Assembly (NCBI RefSeq): GCF_000428725.1
Contig: NZ_AUAM01000038.1
Span: forward strand, 1 to 44,353
DNA length: 44,353 nt
From: Psychromonas aquimarina ATCC BAA-1526
GTDB taxonomy: Bacteria > Pseudomonadota > Gammaproteobacteria > Enterobacterales > Psychromonadaceae
Direction of reading: 5' to 3'
The stretch's first letter is position 1. Each line of letters starts with the position of its first letter. Below are positions 38,897-44,353 of the stretch, piece after piece. Both the position numbers and the translations under genes were made by a program. Below the pieces are notes generated by a model. The model was not told the DNA's origin. It did not search any database and saw only the letters and a program-made list of their open reading frames with translations.

Positions 38897-40144
38897 ATGC
38901 CTTACTCAATCTTCGGAAATAAATTTACCCAGCATTCAGGAATTACTGAACTAATGGATGACCTCAATGAGGGAGTTCAAGGCGGGGATGATATTTTAAT
39001 GCTGGGCGGTGGTAATCCGGCATCAATACCGGAGATTCAAACTCGACTGGCGGAGTTAATGCAGGAGTTGTTAACCCAGGGAAAGCTCGTTAATACACTG
39101 GCCAACTATGACGGCCCGCAGGGCAAAAACACTTTTATCAATGCACTTGCCGAGTTGTTTAATGATCTCTACGGCTGGGATTTAAGCTCGGAAAATATCA
39201 TGCTTACTAACGGCAGTCAGAATGCCTTCTTTTATCTGTTTAATTTATTAGGCGGAAATTTCAGTGCTGATAAAAAGAAAAAAATTCTATTCCCATTAGC
39301 TCCTGAGTATATCGGTTATGCTGATGCCAGTGTTTCTGAAGATGCATTTGTTGCTGTTCGTCCAAAAATAACTGAATTAGAAAACGGCTTGTTTAAGTAT
39401 CATGTTGACTTTGATGCGTTAGAAATTAATAAAGATGTCGGGGCTATCTGTGTTTCTCGTCCAACTAATCCGACTGGTAATGTATTAACCGATGAAGAGA
39501 TAAACCACCTGGATCAGCTAGCACGGGAAAATAATATTCCACTGATTATTGATAATGCTTACGGCACCCCTTTCCCGAATATTATTTTTGCACAGGCAAC
39601 ACCATTCTGGAATGCGAATACCATCTTATGCTTAAGTTTATCTAAATTTGGTTTACCAGGAGCACGCTGCGGTATCGTTATTGCTAATCCGACTATTGTT
39701 AAAGCTATGTCTAATTTATCCGGGATTATGGCACTGTCCCCTGGTGGAATAGGACCGGAAATCGCGCTGCCTTTAGTTAAAACAAAAGAGATTATTAAGC
39801 TTAGTGATGAGGTGATCAAACCCTATTATCAAAGTAAAGCTGAGAAGGCAGTGGCACTTCTACAGTCAAAAATCAGGACAAATAATTTTAAAATCCATAA
39901 AGCTGAAGGTGCTTTGTTTTTATGGTTATGGTTTAAAGACCTACCGATTTCTTCAAATGAATTGTATAAAAACCTTAAAGCAAAAGGTCTGCTGATTGTA
40001 TCTGGACATTATTTTTTCCCGGGTTTAGATCAGGAATGGAAACATACCCAGGAGTGTATTCGTTTGAACTATGCACAGGAAGATGATGTAGTTGAGCGCG
40101 GTATTAGCATTTTGGCTGATACGATTAATGAGTTATACCAATAA
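38897..40144 (+). CDS. avtA: Valine--pyruvate aminotransferase AvtA
   Basis: A 415-residue fold-type I PLP aminotransferase (class I/II) that interconverts valine + pyruvate and 2-oxoisovalerate + alanine. The N-terminus YSIFGNKFTQHSGITELMDD and MLGGGNPASIPE closely follow E. coli AvtA. The PLP lysine is K250 in LCLSLSKFGLPGARCG, and the cofactor aspartate/tyrosine segment is PLIIDNAYGTPFPN (about 215-228). CRPTNPTGNV binds the substrate carboxylate region. AGGAAAATAA gives the ribosome site. It is a single gene between two parS sites. Confidence 0.95.
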   Translation: MPYSIFGNKFTQHSGITELMDDLNEGVQGGDDILMLGGGNPASIPEIQTRLAELMQELLTQGKLVNTLANYDGPQGKNTFINALAELFNDLYGWDLSSENIMLTNGSQNAFFYLFNLLGGNFSADKKKKILFPLAPEYIGYADASVSEDAFVAVRPKITELENGLFKYHVDFDALEINKDVGAICVSRPTNPTGNVLTDEEINHLDQLARENNIPLIIDNAYGTPFPNIIFAQATPFWNANTILCLSLSKFGLPGARCGIVIANPTIVKAMSNLSGIMALSPGGIGPEIALPLVKTKEIIKLSDEVIKPYYQSKAEKAVALLQSKIRTNNFKIHKAEGALFLWLWFKDLPISSNELYKNLKAKGLLIVSGHYFFPGLDQEWKHTQECIRLNYAQEDDVVERGISILADTINELYQ

Positions 40145-40156
40145 GAAAAATGGAAT

Positions 40157-40196
40157 CTGTTCCACGTGAAACAAATAATTTGTAAACGTGGAACAG
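40157..40196. terminator. Hairpin between convergent avtA and viaA, containing parS
   Basis: CTGTTCCACGT (40157-40167) and ACGTGGAACAG (40186-40196) form a perfect 11-bp stem with an 18-nt loop between the convergent stops of avtA and viaA. There is no T-run on either side, so it is a weak terminator candidate. The left arm is part of the parS site at 40158-40173, and the right arm is an inverted parS half-site. Confidence 0.4.
40158..40173. promoter_or_regulatory. parS site downstream of avtA
   Basis: TGTTCCACGTGAAACA matches the parS consensus TGTTTCACGTGAAACA at 15 of 16 positions. An additional half-site ACGTGGAACA lies at 40186-40195 in opposite orientation. With the site at 38849 it brackets avtA, 1.3 kb apart. 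Confidence 0.78.
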
Positions 40197-40227
40197 CAAT
40201 TTATTGATTGAATTTCCTAAAATTTTA

Positions 40228-41619
40228 TCAGCGGATTTGATTAAAGCGTTTGCTTAAAATAGATGAGTATTTCCAGATATGATCGAAGACATCCATCAGA
40301 TCCGGGTTGCCGTCCGATGACAGACAAACGGCATGAAATCTATTTTTATTAGCTTTTAAAACCCGTATTTCATTAGCCAGACTGCTGGGCAGTTTCTGTG
40401 CGATAAAGTCTGAAATTATCAGGGTGTCGGCATTCTTGTACTGCTGCCCTTTCATTAGTTCAATTGACTTGGTTATAACCGGTTTTAAATCAGTTCCTCC
40501 GCGAAAACTTGAAGATAAAAAGGTCAGCACAGTCGCAAGACTGGTTGTTTTAGTTATTGGAAAAGTAATGACCTCATTAGAAAACATCATAAGAAAACAC
40601 TGGCGCTTCTGTTCAAAAGCTATCTGAAATAATGCGTAGCAGATAGATTTTGCCGTCAGCTCAGGAGAGCCTTTCATGGATGTGGAGCTGTCCACACAGA
40701 TAATAAACGGACCGCCGTTTTCTTCATTATCATCTGCAGTATCTCTGAACTGAGTTACTTTTTTATACTGATCAACGGCACCCTGGTACTGATAAGATAA
40801 TAAATGTCGTTCGATATAACGCTTATAAAAAATAATTTCCAGTTCTGGAAAGGTTAAATTAACCGCTTCGGTCTGAAGCATTCGTGATATTTCATTGCTG
40901 TAACTGACTCCCTGCATATCATCTGGAATATCGTCCTGATAACTGTTATCTAAAACCCATGTCTCGTAGCTGTTAGGAGTTTCTTTATTTTCGACATGGG
41001 CAATAGCCATTCTTCCTAACTGCGCAGCAATAGCTTTTAACTCGGGGCTTTTAGTCAGATGCCTGCTAAAGCGCTGCAGCAGGCTGATATCTATATGGGT
41101 GAGCCTGCCTTTAGACAGATCCCAAAGACGCTCTCCATTGCTTAACAGTTCGTCGTCAACAACTGCAGTTAAATTCTCTAAATTTTCATTTCTCAGCTGC
41201 AGTTCTTTTAATAACTCTTTTCTTTTTTCTTCTATTAATTCTGTCTGGTGCTGGTGAACAGCCTGTTCGATAGACTGCTGCCACTGATCAATAAAAACAG
41301 CAAAAAAGACTGTATCCGGCATGGTCTGATTCTGCTGAAGCAGAGAAATTCCCGACGGGTAGAAGTTAGAATCAGCTTGTATTTTTTCTAGAATTGAAGG
41401 GGCTTTGCTGCGTAATTTTGCCGGAGATAAAAGGCGGGACATCTCACATAGCGTTATTTCATTATTTAAAGGAGCAGGCATTGGAGCTTCAGCTAATAAT
41501 GAAATCAGGCCGCTTTTCCAATTCTCAATATATTTATCCTGCACCTCATCCGTATCACGACTTTGAGTGGTAATTTCCAGCAGAGCCTGATCAATTAATG
41601 AAGTGTATATAGAAGACAC
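40228..41619 (-). CDS. viaA: ViaA, VWA-domain partner of RavA
   Basis: A 463-residue protein with a long helical N-terminal region (to about 300) and a C-terminal von Willebrand factor A domain. The MIDAS motif DxSxS is intact: D310, S312 and S314 in IICVDSSTSMKGSPE, with the downstream FRGGTDLKPV (Thr) and TLIISDF (Asp) motifs. ViaA stimulates the RavA ATPase; in E. coli the pair acts on respiratory complexes, the membrane and aminoglycoside sensitivity. Its ATG directly abuts the ravA stop with no gap. Confidence 0.92.
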   Translation of the reverse strand: MSSIYTSLIDQALLEITTQSRDTDEVQDKYIENWKSGLISLLAEAPMPAPLNNEITLCEMSRLLSPAKLRSKAPSILEKIQADSNFYPSGISLLQQNQTMPDTVFFAVFIDQWQQSIEQAVHQHQTELIEEKRKELLKELQLRNENLENLTAVVDDELLSNGERLWDLSKGRLTHIDISLLQRFSRHLTKSPELKAIAAQLGRMAIAHVENKETPNSYETWVLDNSYQDDIPDDMQGVSYSNEISRMLQTEAVNLTFPELEIIFYKRYIERHLLSYQYQGAVDQYKKVTQFRDTADDNEENGGPFIICVDSSTSMKGSPELTAKSICYALFQIAFEQKRQCFLMMFSNEVITFPITKTTSLATVLTFLSSSFRGGTDLKPVITKSIELMKGQQYKNADTLIISDFIAQKLPSSLANEIRVLKANKNRFHAVCLSSDGNPDLMDVFDHIWKYSSILSKRFNQIR

Positions 41620-43248
41620 TTAGGCACTTTGTCCGAAAAGTTTAGCGGTGGCAGACAAGCGTACCATGAATGCATCTTTGCGCTCTTTAATGTTATTTAA
41701 CTCTAAAGTTAATGCTCCTAAACTTTTAGCCACATCTTCAATAAAATCTTTTGCAACAAAAATATTTTTGTTCATTGTGCTGAATTCCACCTGGTTTTTT
41801 AAAATACTGCTTTCTATTTTCTGTATCTCTTGATCCAGGGCCTGTAGGGGTAATAACCAGTTTTCATTAATATCTAATACAGCTTCGCTGCTTAATACCG
41901 CAACCGGAATTGCCTGATTAGAAAAGTTCTGCACATGCAGGTGGCGGTTTTCATCAACAGTAAAATTTAACCAGGTGCCTTTAATACGATCGTTAACATA
42001 ACCTTTTACTACACATGAACCGGTTTTAATCTGCTTTTGGAAATCATCTAAGCCCAGGTATAACCATTGCGCTTTTTCCTGTGAGCCCTCTTCTAAAATG
42101 TCATATTCGCCGATTAAAGCAATCTTACACATATTAGGCAGGCCGTTATGAACTTGAGTGCTAACCTGCTGATCATTTAATTTATAACGTATTTTAGTGA
42201 GTCTCATATCGGAAGCTAAGCGGGTTGCAAAACGATCTGCAAATTCATTATCCAGCAATAGTATTTTTTCGTTCAGCTCTACTATTGTACTTTTTACTTC
42301 ATCCTGGTCACAAAAGCGCTGTTTTGCAAAATCATGAATAACTTCTAGAATGGCATCTCTTGAAGCGAGGTCATGCCAGATACAGTCTTTTAATATAAAC
42401 AGATCTGTTTCTAAAACTTCACTGCGTCCGTTAAAGTAAGCACAGGCCTGCAGCAGTTTCATGGACTTTTTCCAGCGTCGGTCCGATACATAAATCGGCT
42501 CTTTAATTTTACTGCCGCTGCTGTTTCGTTGTTCTAAAAAAAGCTTTAATTCATAAATAAGCTCAAAACAATGCTCGCTTAAATTTACTTCTGCGATCTC
42601 TTTCTGCCATAGTTCAAATTCATCATTGCTTACTTTTTTTACATTTCCTGCACTTCTGCTGAGCGGTTTCTGCACCATCATAGCTTTAAAGTTTCTTTTA
42701 TCCTGAATAGGCTGTAAATATAAACGAAGCAGCATGCGGTCATATAATGCCTCTAAACCAGCATCGGCTCCAGGAAGCTCATTTGAAGCGGAAACAATCA
42801 CCCGCATCGGTACATTTTCGTGCTCTACGCCGTTATGGAAAGTTCTTTCATTAATAACAGTAAGCAGAGTATTTAGAATCGCCGGTCCGGCTTTCCAGAT
42901 TTCATCTAGAAAGACTACTTTTGCTTTCGGTAGATACCCTTCGGTTAAGCGGATATATTTACCTTCATCTTTTAAGGCTTTAATCGATAAAGGACCAAAT
43001 ATTTCTTCTGGTGTGGAGAACCTGGTCATTAAATATTCGAAATAACTTTCATCTTCAAATATTTTAATCATACGCTTGGCTATTAAGCTTTTGGCTATTC
43101 CAGGAGGGCCTAATAAAAAAACGCTTTCACCGCTAAGTGCTGCTAATAAACATAATCTAATCGCGTCTCTGCGCTCATAAATACCATAAGAGAGCTGATC
43201 AATTAATGCCTCAATACGATCCGCAATGGTGTTCTGTAAAACCGTCAT
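41620..43248 (-). CDS. ravA: MoxR-family AAA+ ATPase RavA
   Basis: A 542-residue AAA+ ATPase. The N-terminal ATPase domain follows E. coli RavA almost word for word: AIRLCLLAALSGESVFLLGP, Walker A GPPGIAKS (47-54), YLMTRFSTPEEIFGPLSI, Walker B VVFLDEIWKAGPAILNTLL (111-129) and SDRRWKKSMKLLQA. The middle and C-terminal parts (LARA-like and helical regions) are longer than in E. coli RavA (498 aa). It is cotranscribed with viaA. Upstream on the same strand is an AtpI-like gene, 203 nt away. RavA forms hexamers with ViaA. Confidence 0.94.
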   Translation of the reverse strand: MTVLQNTIADRIEALIDQLSYGIYERRDAIRLCLLAALSGESVFLLGPPGIAKSLIAKRMIKIFEDESYFEYLMTRFSTPEEIFGPLSIKALKDEGKYIRLTEGYLPKAKVVFLDEIWKAGPAILNTLLTVINERTFHNGVEHENVPMRVIVSASNELPGADAGLEALYDRMLLRLYLQPIQDKRNFKAMMVQKPLSRSAGNVKKVSNDEFELWQKEIAEVNLSEHCFELIYELKLFLEQRNSSGSKIKEPIYVSDRRWKKSMKLLQACAYFNGRSEVLETDLFILKDCIWHDLASRDAILEVIHDFAKQRFCDQDEVKSTIVELNEKILLLDNEFADRFATRLASDMRLTKIRYKLNDQQVSTQVHNGLPNMCKIALIGEYDILEEGSQEKAQWLYLGLDDFQKQIKTGSCVVKGYVNDRIKGTWLNFTVDENRHLHVQNFSNQAIPVAVLSSEAVLDINENWLLPLQALDQEIQKIESSILKNQVEFSTMNKNIFVAKDFIEDVAKSLGALTLELNNIKERKDAFMVRLSATAKLFGQSA

Positions 43249-43451
43249 TTAACTTTCCTGGAAATATAAAAATATCTGAGTGCCACATTACATGAGATAC
43301 AGCCGCTATGAAAATTTATCTGTGATTTGAACTATATGCATATGATACATATCAACTAGACTGGGGGTTTTAAGTATTGTGTGGGAGCAATCCAGGAGAG
43401 TTTTTAAAGTGTAAAGACTGGTCCTTCAGTCGTTGTATACACTACAAAAAG

Positions 43452-43853
43452 TTAACAGGTAACAGCCTTTGCTGGAAGCGGTCGCAATAAACTGAAAACT
43501 TGTGAAAACATAACAATGGTAAAGGTGATAAACAGGTTGAAATGATCAACTTGCGGGTGATTCAGCACAACAGCAAACAGCAGGATCATTAAAGTAAACT
43601 TACAAAAATATCCAAACAGCATGAGAGAGTTAGTTAACAGCTGCTTTCCTTTTCCCATAAATAGAAAAGATAATTTAGTGAATATAAACTGCGGAACCAG
43701 AAAAATAAGCCCGCCTAACAGTGCCGATCGTGCCGAACGGTGATCAGATGTAAATTCCGTCATCAGCACCATGAACACAACGAGCAGCAGTTGCCCAAGA
43801 AGCAGCTTTAAAGCATGACTTCTTATTGCTAGTTCATAGAGAGAGTGCGCCAT
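43452..43853 (-). CDS. Second AtpI-like membrane protein (ATP_synt_I family), orphan
   Basis: A 133-residue protein with four hydrophobic segments (about residues 15-32, 42-62, 73-97, 104-123). It aligns with the operon AtpI at the family motif: SALLGGLIFLVPQFIFTKLS here against SALAGGMTYVLPNVIFVLMT, followed by a K-containing third helix and an FxxFxxFxIVxxSQ fourth helix in both. No other atp genes follow; the next gene downstream is ravA. Upstream AAGGTTAATAAT gives a weak ribosome site for ATG 43853. It could be a remnant of a second atp operon or a dedicated assembly factor. Confidence 0.75.
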   Translation of the reverse strand: MAHSLYELAIRSHALKLLLGQLLLVVFMVLMTEFTSDHRSARSALLGGLIFLVPQFIFTKLSFLFMGKGKQLLTNSLMLFGYFCKFTLMILLFAVVLNHPQVDHFNLFITFTIVMFSQVFSLLRPLPAKAVTC

Positions 43854-44042
43854 TATATTATTAACCTTATATGTTGTATTAAATGAAATTTACAGCGTGT
43901 GTGGACCGCTGTTTCGCGCGATAATTATACATATATTTGCGTTTTTTGTATAAATAACAAGCAGGGAAATGTGCTGTATTTCGTGTTTTTTACCTTAAAA
44001 GAGATATAAAAAAGCCAGCATAATTAGCTCAATGCCGTTCGG

Positions 44043-44353
44043 TTAAGCAATTTTAGGCTTATATCTTAACGGGTACCTTGATGGTATATAAAGCACTGAA
44101 CGTGGAAACGTTCGGTGTTTTCTTTTTTTAGGCAAGATAAAATGCTTAACATCTTCGCGCATAAGCTGTAATTTTTTCGGAATTGTGCCGTTACCTGAGA
44201 GTGCATATCCGCGGATCTGCATATCTATAATGCAAATAGCTGATGTAAAGCTAACTCGGGTAGGCTCGACCTTTGCTTCTTGGGCTATATGTACCATTTC
44301 AAGTCGGATCAAGTTATACCCAAGTAATACTCCCCATAACTCCTGCCTTACCC
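44043..44353 (-). CDS. IS4-family transposase, C-terminal part (runs off the right edge)
   Basis: The minus strand frame is open to the window edge and reads QELWGVLLGYNLIRLEM, then VHIAQEAKVEPTRVSFTSAI and KLQLMREDVKHFILPKKRKH with a basic C-terminus. This is the end of an IS4-group DDE transposase (the YNLIRLEM helix and the PKKR...FPR tail). The Y-N-L-I-R-LE-M segment carries the glutamate region of the YREK-type motif. About 103 residues are visible; the N-terminal catalytic part lies outside. A possible IS end in 43990-44042 cannot be fixed without the other end. Confidence 0.82.
   Translation of the reverse strand, partial: VRQELWGVLLGYNLIRLEMVHIAQEAKVEPTRVSFTSAICIIDMQIRGYALSGNGTIPKKLQLMREDVKHFILPKKRKHRTFPRSVLYIPSRYPLRYKPKIA

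Noticed and set aside
43856..44042. IS terminal inverted repeat next to the transposase gene
   Set aside because: A weak palindrome (AGC...GCT around 44012-44030) is visible, but the other IS end is outside the window, so the boundary cannot be supported.
44301..44353. TATACCCAAGTAA near the right edge as another MITE end
   Set aside because: The stretch translates in frame as GVLLGYNLIRLEM of the IS4-family transposase, so the resemblance is coincidental.

Overview
The window looks like the replication-origin region of a marine gammaproteobacterium. It is fairly AT-rich, has Vibrio/Shewanella/Psychromonas-like proteins, and shows the order rrn - mioC - oriC - mnmG - rsmG - parA - parB - atpIBEFHAGDC. 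Psychromonas or a near relative is my best guess; this is inferred from protein resemblance, not from a search.

Layout. 1-62 is the 5' end of a 16S rRNA gene leaving the window on the minus strand, with its boxA and tandem P2 and P1 promoters (to about 510). mioC (674-1138) and mnmG (1501-3390) flank an AT-rich oriC with DnaA-box-like 9-mers and eight GATC sites. rsmG, parA and parB follow, then a gene-poor 0.6 kb and the complete nine-gene F1Fo ATP synthase operon (6482-13394), closed by a strong terminator. A short inverted-repeat (MITE-like) element sits at 13454-13612.

13612-30694 is a complete aryl polyene (APE) pigment cluster. A methyltransferase (apeB) is divergent from a long co-directional operon, apeC-D-E-F-G-H-I-J, an MIO-type aromatic amino acid ammonia-lyase, then apeK-L-M-N-O-P-Q-R. 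The logic is: ammonia-lyase and acyl-CoA/ACP ligase make and load the aryl starter; two ACPs, three ketosynthase-type proteins, a ketoreductase and two hotdog dehydratases build the polyene; acyltransferases, a glycosyltransferase fusion and a thioesterase finish it; LolA-like, MMPL and lipoprotein components move it to the outer membrane.

30716-35166 holds accessory genes: a DUF2161 nuclease-fold protein, a ClsC-like phospholipase D lipoprotein, and a LysR regulator divergent from a secreted Ntn hydrolase. 35461-38448 is glyQS. 38567-38829 is a second MITE-like repeat, then avtA, which is bracketed by two near-consensus parS sites. The minus strand then carries ravA-viaA, an orphan second AtpI-like gene, and the C-terminal part of an IS4-family transposase running off the right edge.

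Most unusual observation: at two junctions inside the APE operon (apeJ/ammonia-lyase and apeO/apeP) the 3' end of the upstream gene is present three or four times in a row. The last copy in each ladder overlaps the start codon of the next gene, as if it were the original overlapping junction. Copies further from the living gene are more diverged, yet their differences are largely synonymous or conservative in the old reading frame. These look like stacked remains of former gene ends. A second theme is the set of parS-like sites (24664, 38849, 40158) on the far side of the APE cluster from parAB.
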